The notes under the pieces were generated by a model, which searched no databases, had not been told where the DNA came from, and was given only the letters and a program-made list of their open reading frames with translations. A DNA stretch of 64,000 nt, from NCBI GenBank assembly GCA_039881045.1, contig JAYWVB010000006.1:620001-684000 (forward strand), written 5' to 3'. The translations under genes and the position numbers were made by a program. Positions 11,503-24,046 of the stretch are shown in pieces (the stretch's first letter is position 1; each line of letters starts with the position of its first letter). Source of the stretch: Chaetomium olivaceum (taxonomy: Eukaryota > Ascomycota > Sordariomycetes > Sordariales > Chaetomiaceae).

Positions 11503-14500
11503 ATGAACCGGTTCAGAACGAAGAAGCGGGCGAAGGACGACCTTGCCGCCGGCCGCTCAAGCGAAGATTCGGAGCAATCCTCACTCTCCTTTTTCCGCAA
11601 GGGCAAGAAGGCGCAACAGGAAGAAGTCAAGAAGGAAATTGACCTATCCAACGCCCTCCCCACAAATGATGACTTCCGCACTAGCTTATTGATGAACAAC
11701 TTGTCCGCACGGTTTTCCATGTTGAGGGAGCAGGATGACCCCAATACCAAAATCGGCAAGGCAAGCGACGACAGTGTTCTCTTTACAAAACGCCAGTCAA
11801 GGTTAGCCGACTTCGGCTTTGGCTCCGGCCCTGGATTATCCGACATTGCCGAGGTCGAGTCTGTGAGAGGTCCCAATCTCCTTCGGACGACTTCGGTGGG
11901 CTCTGACGAGCCGGATTCTGCGAATGGCGGGAGCGTCCTAACTCGTTCCCGGCCCACAGAGGGCAACGTGCTCTTCGGTGGGAGGCAAAAGATCTACAAG
12001 ATCCCGGCAGCTTCTGGGGGTGGAATGAGCGGCCGAGCAGTTTATGAGGAGGATGTCGCCATGTCCGCGTTCCAGCGTTGGAGGCAGACAGAGAGGGACC
12101 GAACATTGGATGGCCTGACCGGTACCCGATCAGATGAGGCTGAGGAAGAGCCGCAGACTCGGTCCGAGTCGCCGCCCCCGATGAGTTACCGCCGCAAGCG
12201 CGAAACAGCATCAACCACCTCTTCTAATTCCATCATGGCCCGGAACTCCACGGCAGCCACGTCCGTCACTTCGCAACCGGCCAGTGCTGCTAAGGACTCG
12301 CAGGCGGCACCGAGCGCGTCGTCGTCGGGCGTCACATCAACCATTCCCGAGCGAAACTTTACTCGAACTCGGAGGCTCTACGAACAAGGGTTTAACCAAG
12401 ACTCCAGCGAGCACCAGGGCACAGTATTATCGCGGATCGAAGCTTTGACGCGCCCGCGCCCGTTTGGCACGAAGACGACAGACAACAGGGTGTCCCAAGC
12501 CGATGGCACCCGGACGATTCTGGCAAAAACGAGTGCCCCAAGCTTGAGGTCGTTGAGCCCGTCAGCCAACTCCCGGCCAATTGGTGCGTTGGATCTCGGC
12601 GCCAGGGCGCAGACTGACTCCAAGCCCAACAATCTCGGGGGCTTGCCGCCCCTGAGCCCGCCCGTCAGCGAGACTGGCGAGCAGCCCGTTTTGCCCATTC
12701 TGCCGAAGGATGTGGGGAGTACAACGCCGATGGGGATATTCCAGAAGCCATCGCAGCCATACGACGAATCCCAGTACGTCCAGCGACAGCTCCAGCTTCA
12801 ACAGGGCCGGGAGACCCCAACCCAAAGGCATAGAACGGAAACCAGCGGCAGGAATACCCCTGTATTGGGAGACAACGAAACAAAGCTGTCTGCTATCGGA
12901 AGCCGACCGCCCGCGCCGAATACAGCTCTCCCTCCGACCCCAGTTGCTGAGACAGAGTCTTCGCAGTCAAGTGCGCTCAACCCACCAGGGCTCAACCTGC
13001 CAGCAGAGTCTCACATCGAGCGCCCAGCCGATAAAGACCACCCAGCTTTCAGACAATCTGCGCTGCCCATTCCTCTCGCTGTGAATGACAAGGCTAGCAC
13101 AGAAACCTTGCCCACCCCAAAAGCGGAGATCCCGACCATAAACACCCAGAAGTCATCCGCACAAGATTCTCCCACGCTAGGGCCAGCCTCAGGTCTTAGT
13201 GGCCTAGTTCGTCAACATCTTCGCACAGAAAGCGTGGAATCCTCGCTAAATGACACCGGGTTCGATGCCTCCAGCGCTGGGTTCCGTTATAACATCGATG
13301 CGAAGTCGCCTTCACTCCTGAGCGAATCCGGCCCTGCGTTGAGCCCATGGCCCTCCTCGGATCAGGATTGGCTCGGCTCACACTCTGGAAAGGGTCCGGA
13401 AACAGCACCGGAAACAGCACCGGAAGGGTCAGGGGGCGAGAACCAGTCCAACCATGAGAGCTTGGACTCGAGGACGGCTGACCGAGCTAGCACGGCGACG
13501 GAGGACGAGACAGACGGCTTCGCTAACCAACTTGCTAACGCGCGCCGCCGTGTGAGGGAGAAGCTGACATCGTATGTCGAATCGGATAGCAGCAGGGCTA
13601 CGTCCCCTCTACTACTCCCAGCCGATGCACCAAGCTTATCCGCACAGTCCCAGAACCCCCTCGGCATCCTCAAACCGAAGTCAAGCCGCGGTTCACTCAT
13701 GGACCGCTCACGCAACGCGGTAACAGGGCAATCCAAGGGCCTCAAGATACTAGGGCTCGGAGCCGCGACCATGAGCACTTCACCGCAGCCCGGTAAACAA
13801 TCATTTGATGAAAAGGAATTCCCCTCGTTGGAGACGATGAAGGAAGAGGTCTCGAGAGGCACCATGCCACCACGGGGTCACAAGGTTTCGGATGCCGAAT
13901 CATACAACGAATCAGACAACAAGGATAAGGACGAGGATAGCAACACACACCCGGGCTTACGAGCCTTTAGACAGGCCCGGCGAGACCTGCAAAGGCGGAA
14001 GGAGCTAGAATCGCTCGCCCGACACCAAGCGTCACAAACGTCGCAATCACCGGAGGAAGCGCAGGAACAGCGTAACGGTATGCACTCGGCAGCCAAGGTC
14101 CCGCGACAGCGGACACCAAGCAGGGAGCGAAGGCCTCCTCCCGTTACGTATCGACAACGCCCCCCTAGCGAGGAACAAAGCTATAACAGCTCACCAGGTG
14201 GAATGAGACCTTCGGGCGAGCGTTCGAGGAGTGGTTCAGAGACTAGTGCTGGTCGTTCCAACAGCCGACCGCCTCGCTTGCGGACGAACACCAACGGGCC
14301 GCATGACCAGCTTGGAGCTCCGAATCCCGGGCGACCGATGATGCGCTCCCCCGGGTTGCCCGGGACCGACATCAAAAATTCCCCTGTGATGCCGCCCAAC
14401 CCGTACCCCGGCCGTGGTGCACCTTCACCTGCACACTCACCACATCCCGACCGGTCGAGGTCGGGCGCCAACCTCGCCTTGCACACCGGACGCCCAGGCT

Positions 14501-15235
14501 TGGATCCCCATTCGGGTCAGCCGTCCCCCATCTCACCCATGGGCCTGCCCTCGCCAAGCCCTTATGCCGTGGGACTGCCCGGGTCTCCGGTCGGTACTCC
14601 CCCACTTCGTTTGGGCCGCGCCCGCGACTCCAGTCGACTTCGCAATCACCAGCGCTGGGTCCTGCGAATGGCCCCTTGCCCCACCAGATGAGGCGGCCTG
14701 TCGACAAAAGGGAGATCTCGGAGCCGACGTTCGTCATGTCAACAAGCCGAGTTCCGACAACGGCCCTGCCACATCATCCGCAGCAGCAGCACCCGGCGCA
14801 CCCACAATACCCTCCAGCTCCGAATCAGCCTCCTCCCATGGTCCCCGGCAGGAATCCGAGGTCTCGGTCCAACAGTCGTGCAGGCGGCCCTGCGCCACCA
14901 CTGCCGCCCATCAACCCCCGACGCCGACGCGAGGATTCTCGCCCACGGGCCCCTTTCGAGGATAACGAGGGGGGGGCGCCTCCGTTACCATACGGAGATA
15001 ACAACACATCAAGCTTCGACCATGGAGCCAGCGGGGATGAAGGCGGTGACAAGACAGACCAACGGCGGCGACTACGGAAACCGCACCCGGATATACAGGG
15101 CCCCAGCTCGAAGCCTTTCCCTGGGGGTCGAGAGAGAACAGCCCGCCCTTGATGACCAATGGGCCTCCGGCGCGCCGGCCCGTAGCGAACCAGGGCGCGA
15201 GCAACGGCATGGCTATCCCTGGTGGGATGATCTAA
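11503..15235 (+). CDS. Long disordered conserved ascomycete protein, function unknown (two apparent frameshifts)
   Basis: The ATG at 11503 sits in a good context (gccaagATG) and starts MNRFRTKKRAKD. The first frame runs to a stop at 14691. The likely protein continues to TAA at 15233-15235 if one G is added at GGG 14613-14615 and one at GGGGG 15123-15127. With both, the reading is an exact multiple of three, about 1244 residues, ending GGMI. The first 180 residues are the most ordered part (SSLSFFRKGKK, NNLSARFSMLREQDDP, DSVLFTKRQSRLADF, LFGGRQKIYKI, SAFQRWRQTERDR). The rest is rich in Ser, Pro, Thr and Arg with charged helical patches near QARRDLQRRKELESL. I believe the N-terminal part is conserved in Sordariomycetes but know no function. 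An in-frame TAA at 11428-11430 ends the frame upstream of the ATG. Confidence 0.75.
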
Positions 15236-16196
15236 AGGTCTTTTAGGGAATCTGATCATCGCCATCTACTTTCTCGGTATACTCTTCACCATTTCTGTTT
15301 TTTTCTTTGCTTTCCTTTTGTCTTTTTCTCGGGTTTTACTTGGCCGGACTGAAAGGGATGGTCGGCGCAGCGCGTGAGGACAAGGCGCGGTTCATCGATA
15401 CCATACGAGGGTTATGAAATTGAGATACCTCTTTGCAAACTACCTAGACTCCTCCTTCAGGGAGTTTTCTGTTGTCCTTTTCTTTCTTGTAATGGGATTT
15501 TAGGCTATCTGCTTGGCTTTGTTCTGGCATATCTTGCAAAAGTGGGGCGATAATATCCCGCCAGTTTCGATTCTGAGGGCTGTTGTAGCCTGGATGGAGT
15601 ACGCACAGAGACGGGCTTGCGAGAGAAGTTGGAGAGCTGCCTTAGTAGCTGGGCTGCTGTTGGTATCGCGGTTTGGATTTCAGGGCGGGATATCTTGCTA
15701 GGCGCATAATCTGAAACATCATTTTGATAAGTTGGGAGTATCTCCACTGTATCTCGGAGTTAACACAGGTTTCCGTGTCGGTTGAACTGGGAGACGGGCT
15801 TACTGCATTGCATCCCTGAGCTTGTTGTGTCGAAAGGGGTTCCCAGCGCGAAGACCGGGGCCGACGGCCCGAGTGACCGACCCGAGCCGAAGTTCTGCCA
15901 GAGAAACACGGCACGACATTGGCGATGCGGGGAGGGGCCGATATCCGCTTTTGTTCAAGAGTAAGACATCGACGTGTAACTTTCCCCTTCCGGCAACAGA
16001 CCTGTAAGTGTGAAGTCAACTGAGTGCACCCGAACAAGGTTTGAGGTACTTTGAATCTGAAGTTGCTTGCCTATGTATGGGGACTGACTACGGGACTCTT
16101 TCCAGCGCAACGAAGACATTGAGACCTCGCTTCTCCCGGTACACTCGCAGTGACTCATCCCTATCAAGAGACAGTAATAACATCTCAAACATCAAT
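15236..16196. other. Intergenic, nothing recognised
   Basis: Contains the 3' side of the 11503 gene (T-rich 15290-15340) and the upstream region of the acetyltransferase gene. No gene, RNA or repeat recognised. Confidence 0.5.
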
Positions 16197-17069
16197 ATGG
16201 CCTTTATCCGCCCGTTCAGGCCCGAGGATACGGAGAACGCAAAGCATATCGTACGTTCAACTACCCCCTGTCCTCATAACCCCTCCTCATGATCCCCCCC
16301 ATCACCACAACCAAGTACCAACCATCCCCCCTCCTTCAACGCCCCCCCTCCCCCTTCATCCACCCAACCATCAACAACTAACACGCTCGCAAAGTGCCGC
16401 GCCACCCTCCCCCCCTCCCTATCCCACATCCCCGCCGCCGTGCGCATGGCCCCCTACCTCTGGACGCTGCAATTCACCCACCTCTTTCCGCAATCCTGCT
16501 TCGTACTCGACGACGGCACGGGCACCGCCGTGGGCTATGTCGTGGGCACGCCGGATGTTTTTGCCCTGGCGGGACAGTACCACAGGTATGTGGACGAGGT
16601 GCTGGGGAGTGAGAGGGGCAGGGAGGAGGTGCTGGTGCCGAGGCAGTTGGAGGTGAAGGAGGCGTGGGTGGTGGGCGGGGTGGGGGATGAGGTTGGTGAG
16701 GTTGGTGGGGCTGGTGAGGATGGGAAGGGGCCGGAGGTGAATCCGGAGTGTTTGGCGCAGTTGGCGTATAAGGTGGAGTGGCTGGTGCTGGAAGGGGTGG
16801 AGGGGAAGAGGGGGTTGGTGGAGGGGTGGCGGGCGATGTTGCATATTGATCTGTTGGAGGGGTGGCAGGGGAAAGGGTGGGGGAGGAAGTTGATTGAGAG
16901 GTTTGTGGAGGGGGTTAGGGAAAGTGGGAAGGAGTATGGGAAGGGGGTGCATTTGGGCGTGGCGGGGGATAATAGGAAGGTGGTGGCGTTTTATGAGAAG
17001 CTGGGGTTTAGGGTCTATCCGGGCGGCGAGAAGGAGGGGGGAAATGTGTGGATGGTGAGGGATCTGTAG
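16197..17069 (+). CDS. GNAT-family N-acetyltransferase
   Basis: Two exons, 16197-16250 and 16395-17069. The 144-nt intron has a GTACGT donor, a CTAAC branch point and an AAAG acceptor, in phase 0. The product is 242 residues. It begins MAFIRPFRPEDTE, the usual first strand of GNAT enzymes. The acetyl-CoA site is seen in HIDLLEGWQGKGWGRKLIE, which carries the Q/R-x-x-G-x-G/A motif, and the end of the fold in NRKVVAFYEKLGFRVY. The overall pattern resembles the acetyltransferase domain attached to O-GlcNAcases in other organisms, but the substrate cannot be told from sequence. A Glu/Gly/Val-rich insert of low complexity lies near residues 75-110. The second exon is extremely G-rich on the coding strand. 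Confidence 0.85.
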
Positions 17070-17446
17070 GTTGGGAGAGGATTGGATTGGATGGGAATAG
17101 GGAGAGACGATGGTTTAGGATGAATGGAAATGCTGCTCGAAGTTCGTGGATGGCTATTCAAAGTGGGTGTTGAACATGACGGCAATATAGGGAACAAGAG
17201 GCCCCCACCGTCAATCCCTTTACTAATCACTTCTCAGCTTTCCGATTCAAAACTTTACAGCAAGAGTAGAAACAAACTAACCGAATAAAAGGTCACTGCG
17301 CTTCGTGGCATCGAACCGCTGTTCTCTGTCCATTAAACTCAATAACTACTACTCAAGCTAAGCGGCCAGTTCATTAGATGATCATCAACGGCAGCATCCC
17401 GGCCATTACGGAGACATCCCAATCCGGCTGCCATCGTCTCGGATAT
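17070..17446. other. Short convergent intergenic region
   Basis: Lies between the 3' ends of the plus-strand acetyltransferase gene and the minus-strand membrane protein gene. A B-box-like GGTTCGATGCC occurs on the minus strand near 17305-17320, but no tRNA cloverleaf can be drawn. Nothing else recognised. Confidence 0.45.
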
Positions 17447-18401
17447 TCAACCCTCTAACCTCTCGTCGGGTATCTCAGCATTGCCATTCCCCTCCACTCC
17501 GTCCTCGCCCCTCTTCATAAACTGCGGTGACGACCCCAGCGATGCCGCAGCAGCCAGGTCCCGCTCAGGCGACATCTGCGGCAGATAGGATTTCAGAAAA
17601 CAATTCGCGTTGTGCATGGGCAGACTGGTTGTCAGGTTTGCGCTGAAAAACACACCCAGACAAGTGTTGTTGCGGGCGAACTTGTTGAACATTGCGCAGG
17701 CCCTGATGCAGTCGCCGAACGTGTAGGCCGTCATCCCCGCGAGGTCGACGCCGGGGCCGATGTAGTCCATCATGCAGTTCACGTCGAAGCCCCAGGAGGC
17801 GGTGCCCAGCGTCACGACCTGGCGGTTCATGGATATCCTCCCGCAGTCGAAGTCGATTATGCCGCGTGTGGGTACTCGGATGGTGGTGTCCGATGCGATG
17901 CTTTGGTCTTCGGCTGTTGGCGTGGAGGTGGGCTCAGCCGCTGTGGCTGTTGGCATCATTGTGATGGTTGTCGGCATCATGACAATCATCGGGTTGGAGT
18001 TGGAGGCTCTGTCAATAAAGTGTCAGTTAGTCTGTCTTCCTCGAGAAGAATGCGGATCGCTGGCCGTGTTCTTACCTTCGCGCATTTGCCGCGGCTATCC
18101 CTCCCCCGACGCCGCCACCGATCGTTGCGAGTAAAATGACAATAATTAAAGATAGACACAGTATGACTCTCTTGCGGCGATACCCCCATATTGTTGACTT
18201 CGGCGGCCGAGCTGAAGCCGCCTCCTTTTCATCTTCGGTTTTCGAAATGCAGAATTCATACATGCTCCCGCCCGCAGTCCCGGACGAACCAGTCCTCTCA
18301 ACTGGTGAGTGGACTGGCGGCGGTATCTGCAGCTTAGGTTGGCGGCGGAGCATGTACGATAACGACCGTTCCGGGCCTGACACGACCTCTGGGGCGTCCA
18401 T
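17447..18401 (-). CDS. Single-pass membrane protein with Cys-rich PAN/Apple-like ectodomain
   Basis: Exons 18401-18076 and 18008-17447; the 67-nt intron has a GTAAGA donor, an ACTAAC branch point and a GACAG acceptor. The product is 295 residues. Residues 1-75 are polar and Pro/Ser-rich, followed by a basic YRRKR stop-transfer-like motif and a hydrophobic helix (VILCLSLIIVILLATIGGGV, about 78-100). A Thr/Pro/Met-rich stalk comes next. The outer domain has cysteines in DFDCGRI, VNCMMDY, DCIRACAMFN, NTCLGVFF and ANCFLKSY, the spacing seen in fungal Apple-like domains. The intracellular or extracellular sides are inferred. Such proteins are common in filamentous fungi and are mostly uncharacterised. 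A TATAAAAG on the minus strand at 18920-18927 could be its core promoter if there is a long leader. Confidence 0.75.
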
Positions 18402-19965
18402 TGCGCGGGACCGTGGAACGGGTGGCAGGAGGCGACGGTGTCCGTCAACCCCCCGCGTGTGGAGTGTTCAGCAGTCGATATCGTGCCGGCCAGGGCTACG
18501 GTTGTGCGATGAGGTCATAAACTCGTATGACGGTCATGATGGTGTGGTGGGATGGATGTGTGTGGGAAAGAAACAGGAAAAGGAAAGGATTGCAGCCATG
18601 GTGTGAAAACCTTGGACAGCTTACAGGGTGCGGGAGAGCCGGAGAGGTGAGACCGCGAGTCCGAGAAGCGCGGAAACACGGCAAAGTCAGGCCATAAACT
18701 TGATACCAGGAGCTTGGGGGTTCGATGCATTCACTGGGCCATGAATCCTCCCAAGGCCAGAAAGAGTTGCGATAGGCTGGGTTGCGTGCGTTCCGTCGGT
18801 AACGATGCTGCTGGGGTGCAGCATGAGAGTCGCAGATCTGTCTCGTTTGATCGGAGCTGACCCGAGATCGTGGTTGGCCTCGGCTATCGTGTGCATGGTA
18901 CCCCTGGAACACTCAGGGGCTTTTATACCCCTGTCTGCCTCAGCGGGCCAGCGTTGCAGTCTCGTTACAACTACACCGCAACAACACGGGATTGATTAAT
19001 AAATACATCGTTCACTGCTTCCTACGGTAGAGTCATCCAAAAAGGAGAGAAAATGAACCATGGCATTATTAATATTGATGATTGCTTCCCCCATATACGA
19101 CCAGGGCGAGGAATAATTATTGCCTCTGAACCACCAGACTTGTTTCGGATTAGTGGTGGAGCAGTCTCTGCGAGTGCTTGAGGATTGCCTCGCGGCCAAA
19201 TCTGGCAGATATCTGTAGGTTGTCGACAAGCTTGTAAAACTCGGACCTGTGAACATAGGGCGGGGATGGTGCGACGCGCTGGTGACCATGGGAACGTATC
19301 CGGCCTTCCATAACAATTGAGTCCCTCTTATCCCATTCCATATGTTGTCAACCCGAACGGCAAACCGGGCGAAGACGACTCCCCCAATTGTGGTCAGTTT
19401 GCGGTCCCGGCTTGCGATCCCCCTGAGAATGAAAGAGCTGTTGTTGGATTCAAAGGGCCCGATAAGACGAGGGCATTGACCGACAAGGTATCGTTTAGCT
19501 ATCCCTGCGGCGCGACTCTTCCTTTCATTACTGAAGAGATGCATTCATGATGGATAGGGAGAAAGGTAACAACCTACAAATCCCATCCACAAACAGTAGG
19601 CAACAAAACCTGTCTGTCGGCTGTGTGAAATTCGCAGCACCAATACCCCGAGAAAGCGGCGGCAAAATATGCTGTAGGTAATCAATGGTCCGTTTCTTCC
19701 CAGAACTACATGCTGACTACTGGTAAGCAACTGAGAATCCATGCGGAAAAACACGGCTAAAGCGTATGCCATGGTAAAGGAACACACATGTTAGATGCCT
19801 CGCCGGTGGTTGGCGAGCTGCTCGCTTCCAACTGGCTGAACAGCGGGTGAATGAACATTGTTGGGATGGAGGAAGAATATTGATTGTCTGTGGTTGGTTG
19901 AGTTGAACCGGGAAGAACTAGAACTAAACAGAGAGGCGGGGGGGGGATAAAGAAAACAGAAGAAA
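18402..19965. other. Intergenic, no gene supported
   Basis: Open frames exist on both strands (for example 18996-19544) but lack recognisable motifs and splice support. It holds the probable promoter and leader of the 18401 gene and a short poly-G run near 19938-19946 beside the SINE. Confidence 0.45.
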
Positions 19966-20184
19966 GCAAAAGCTCACCGGCCGACTCCCCGTCGGGAGCT
20001 AGCCGGCTACGAAACCCCCTTGGGGGTTTGCCCCTTTCGACCTGGTGACCAGCCAACTCGAAAAGTCCTTCCCCGGGCAGGGCTCGAACCCACAGCCTCC
20101 CGTCGGAAGGGGATTGACTCGCAGCCCGGGGGTCGAGGACCACCGCCAGCTACCACTTGGCCAACTGTCGAGTGGGCGGTGATC
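19966..20184 (-). mobile_element. tRNA-derived SINE, copy A
   Basis: Read on the minus strand. An A box (TGGCCAAGTGG, 20163-20153) and a B box (GGGTTCGAGCC, 20091-20081) match RNA polymerase III internal promoter consensus. Flanks do not pair into an acceptor stem, so it is not a working tRNA gene. The tail, ending in a GGTGAGCTTTTGC block (19978-19966), is shared with the copy at 34419-34660, as are the bases just before the A box (ATCACCG-CCAC). The A-B spacing of about 61 nt is long, as in tRNAs with a long variable arm. No clear target-site duplication was found. Confidence 0.7.
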
Positions 20185-20594
20185 CTCGTTGGAGGTAAGC
20201 TTCGCCGACTCGGTATAACAACAAGGGTTCTCTCTCTTTGGTAGGTATCTCCCCCAATTCACTGAGGTGGTTTTGCCCTACACAAGAACAGCCTAGCTCT
20301 TCCACCGCAAGTCACAACACAACCGAGGCAACTCACTGAACAGTAATTTCAGTACCCCCGTGACTTACTAGATAGTTACAGATACAGTAACGTAACCTTC
20401 CCATCCACCGATGCAGCCCACACACCGAGGGCCATAAATAAGATTCAATTTGCCGAGTTCCTTCTCTTTCCCAACCCCCAAAACACCACACTTTTCCTCG
20501 TTTCGCAACACCTCAACCCAGTCTTACCAACAAATTCTTGTCCCTTTTACTACAGCATCAGGCCTCTTACCCGTACTTTTTTTCCTTGACCAAA
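20185..20594. other. Intergenic between SINE copy A and a doubtful gene fragment
   Basis: Contains a CATAAATA motif near 20433-20440, about 155 bp before the ATG at 20595, a possible TATA element. Nothing else recognised. Confidence 0.4.
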
Positions 20595-20959
20595 ATGGCT
20601 TGGAAGATTCAAGACCTCTTTATCGGGGTTCTTTGCGTCTGGATGGCCTACACTGAGGAAGCTGTCAAGTTCATGCTGTGCAACAGCCCAATTTGGCCTT
20701 TTGATGATGTTGCCAGACCCGAAAAGACCATCACACATCCTCCTCGTCTCTTTCAGACTGTCCACTTCGCAGGACACGGTTGATGCAGTGAGTAGCCCGG
20801 TAACCCGACACAGGGCAGCGGATCCTTGACTTGACTTAAAAAGAAAACAGACCTGCAAGCGCATCATTGCTTTTAAGGAGACTTGCCTCGATGCTCAGGG
20901 CAAGCCGTACATCCTCGCGACGAGTGGCGGCGTCAACAACAATCCGGAGGACAGCAGCG
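20595..20959 (+). other. Possible small gene or gene fragment
   Basis: An ATG in good context (ccaaaATGgc) opens a 62-codon frame with a hydrophobic start (MAWKIQDLFIGVLCVWMAY), ending in TGA 20781-20783 a few bases before a GTGAGT. After an AACAG acceptor, 20852-20959 reads as a plausible exon (RIIAFKETCLDAQGKPYIL) ending at a GTAAGT. The two do not join in phase without a change, and no third exon is evident past the poly-C tract. It may be a decayed gene. I do not recognise the family. Confidence 0.3.
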
Positions 20960-23900
20960 TAAGTCGAAGTGTGCTCGCCCCCCCCCCCCCCCCCACCCCC
21001 CTTCTATGCCACATCGTTCATCCAACTCTGTTAAGGCAGCATTTTGATCTCGTGTCCAAGGCTGGAGTCAGTGACAGAGTCAATTGCTAGCTTGACCCTC
21101 CCTCACTTATTCCCGTCGCTTTCAACTGAATCTAACAACCGACGGGTATGCAACACACAACCTGCCTTCCGCTCTTACAATTGATCCATCAGCTTGAGTG
21201 GTTGACGACGACAACACGCAGCTCAATATATCTCAAGCTTCCACGTCACAAATTCGAAGTCGGCCACAACCTGGAAGACAACCGGCATACTTCGACGCTT
21301 CGAGTCTAGAAACTAGGGTTTATTAACGATAGCACTCGACTGCGACTATGCCGGCTCAATGTCTGGAGGCGTATGACGGAGCGAGCCCTTAGGTTGCTAT
21401 AAACATCGAGGCTCAGCCTCTGAGGGTCCTCTGCCTCGGTTCATTGCTGCACTACACAAGCGACACGGACGCAAAACCGCGAGTATGGACGATAACGTGG
21501 CTCCAGATGGCGGCGGCGTGCGATGGCTGTCGTTTATTGTCATAATTTGGCGCGTTATGCACATCATCAGCCGAGCGATAGCCTATACAATATTGTCAAA
21601 TCGTACGATTACTACGACATGATATGTGACATTCACACCGGAGTGTGGAGATTTCTCGGTCTTACCCTGTTCCACCCATTCTCTCTCTGCTTGGGCACTG
21701 CTAACGGCTATTTGGCGCAGCCTCATTTGCCATCATGCTTACGAAGGTTCGAATGGGAGTCCAAGAAGCCATCCACGCCTACCCAGTTCTAGCCAAGACC
21801 AAGACCATGTTCCGGTAGACTACTGTGGCCGAGTGCTACTGGGTCTGCGTGGGTGTTCTCGTATCAACACAAGACCCTAACGCAGTGGGGGAGTGTCGAG
21901 GATGCCTGGTGCTGATATTGTACCTCGGTAATGTGATAAATAACAATGGCCGTTTCATCTTCTTGCCAAGCCGTCCTTCGCCAACACCTCCCATGGTGAC
22001 ATCGGTTGATAACGCCGCCGTCTTCACTCCCACCGCAATCTACGATGGCCAGACCATGGCCATCGGACACGGGACTACGATCGGAGGTCGGGAGTGTGGA
22101 TCCTCTCCGGTGGGTGGGTAACTGTACTACTTCTCGTGGAAGGTTTACATGTCAGTTGTCTTTGCATCAACTTGTTGACGGAGAGAAGAGACAGTCTAAG
22201 ATGGTCCTCACGACTTACTAGTTATACTGAAACTGCGCTCCAGTAGCAAATATAGCATGGCTTGTGTTGGTGCTGATATTCTTGTTGCTGGACGATTCTC
22301 CCGGATTCACCTTTGAACAAGGTTCGGAAGGCGAGAAGGGGCAAGGAGGCGGCGCCGCCGAGCCCTGACTCGCGGCCGTGCTCCAATAGTCGGAGGTGCG
22401 TCTAGTGATTGACAGTTCATCAGATGGATTGAATGATTATGATGCGGAGTAAAAAGTTCTAGTGTAATGGGGAGGGGGGGGTTGTAATGCTTTCTCCTGG
22501 CTAGCCAGAGGAGAAATGAACGGGATAGAGAGTGTAGGGGGTAATAGTGTGAGCAAGAAGGCTGGCTGCAATGGGGTGACAGCTCAGATAGCTCATATCT
22601 CCTCGGCGACGAAGAGAGAGGGCTGCACAACGTGGGCTACTAGCACCCGATGTGCAATGGGGGCCGGAGGGAGATTAAAGACCAACCGATGGATAAGAGA
22701 GAGACAAGAGTAAAATTGGGAAGCATGGAAGATGAGAAACGATTCTTGGGAAAAATGGAAAGATATCCAATAGAGAATTGGGGTTCATTCCGACTGGGCA
22801 GTTGTGAGGAGAAGAATGGGAGAACGAGCAACCACACCCTGACCTGATAAGGACTGGGCGCCGGCCGAAACATGACAGACTCACCGGATAGACATGGCTG
22901 TCTGGGTGTTCACGTTCTGAGATTGGTATAGAATCTGACAAGTTGGAGGCTTGAAGCTGGGGGCGGGCGATGATGAAGCGAAGGGACCGGACCAGGAAGG
23001 GGTGTCCTCGAGGAGATGCTCGCGACTTTTATACCGCCCAAGGGAGTCCATATTTCACAGAGTAGTAGAAAGAAAGTAAGGAGACCGAAAAATACCCCGG
23101 CTGCTACCAGTCTTTCCTGACGGACTGACCGACAACGCTTGCACAGCGTCTGGCGATCTAATCCGACACCACCGCCTCCCGAATGTACCCTGACATCCGA
23201 TCTGCAAAACTGGTATGCGATTCTCACCTGCAACTCCGTCTCGGTACATTCGGGGTCATTGTGCGGGGGGGGGGGGGGGGGGGGGGATATCGAGGCATGA
23301 CAGAGGTCCAATAATAGGCCAGGTAACCCAGCTGTCCGGGGGCCGGGACGAAGGAAACGAGGGGCGATTCGAGGAGAGGGTCAGCTGGAGACATCAGACA
23401 GCATGTGGAGTGCCAACTAGACACGTCAAGCGTGGACCAAATACCTACGCTTCGTCTTGCGCGGTGCCCGACGAGGGCCAGGAACGTGTTATGCCCTCTC
23501 GTCGGCCTGTCTTTGCTGCTCGCAAGTTGCTTGTCGAGGATTGAGGCTTCTCCACAGAGATGCTTCTCATTGGGCCATAACCTTTTGTTCACAGTCAGGG
23601 CCCTGTGCATGCATGATGCGGTGGGGGCGGCTCCTTGACTCTGATTGAGTGACTGCGTTTTGTTGCGACCGGGAGGTGGGGGGGGGGGTCTGAAGAGGAC
23701 CTGGAACCTTCTTAAAAATATTCGTCTATTCGTGTATTTGTGGTACCTTAACTCTGATTGGGTGACTGCGTTTTGTTTGACAGGTGTCAGGGGGGTCAGA
23801 ACGAGCATAAGGCACCTGCATGTCTTGGCAGATGCTGATGTGCCGCATGCGACAACTTCCCACAGCTTGAAGGCAGATGTGCATTTTGACCTGAGCGCCG

Positions 23901-24046
23901 CAGTTGCCTTATCCTAACGTGCATGCTACCCTGGACTGGAAGATCCTAGCGTGCACGCCACTGGTTCCCCGCCAATTTCCCTCCTGTGCTCTTCTGACAT
24001 TGTGTCAGTCCAGACTGTCAGTTCCTCAGTTCCGTCCCGAATCATC
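20960..24046. other. Long interval without a confident gene
   Basis: About 3.1 kb. It holds a poly-C tract near 20973-20989, a poly-G tract of about 22 bases near 23265-23286, and a direct repeat of about 29 bp (23637-23665 and 23750-23779). On the minus strand there is a TATAAAAG (23033-23026) followed by an ATG at 22895 and a GTGAGT donor 11 bases later, which may mark the start of an unmodelled spliced gene running left; I could not find convincing further exons. Confidence 0.4.
23637..23779 (+). repeat. Direct repeat pair
   Basis: Two copies of ACTCTGATTGRGTGACTGCG followed by TTTTGTT lie 113 bp apart (23637-23665, 23750-23779). Each is followed within about 30 bases by a G run and GTCWGAA. 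This looks like a local duplication that has diverged slightly. Confidence 0.6.

Noticed and set aside
14536..14640. A 44- or 65-nt intron bridging the first frame change of the 11503 gene
   Set aside because: Donors are poor (GTCGGT or GTGGGA), there is no branch point, and a single missing G explains this site and the second one equally well.
17290..17360. tRNA-like B box on the minus strand (GGTTCGATGCC)
   Set aside because: The A box is imperfect and no acceptor or T stem can be paired, so no tRNA was called.
18996..19544. Minus-strand open frame of 182 codons
   Set aside because: No domain, no splice support and no clear promoter or start context.
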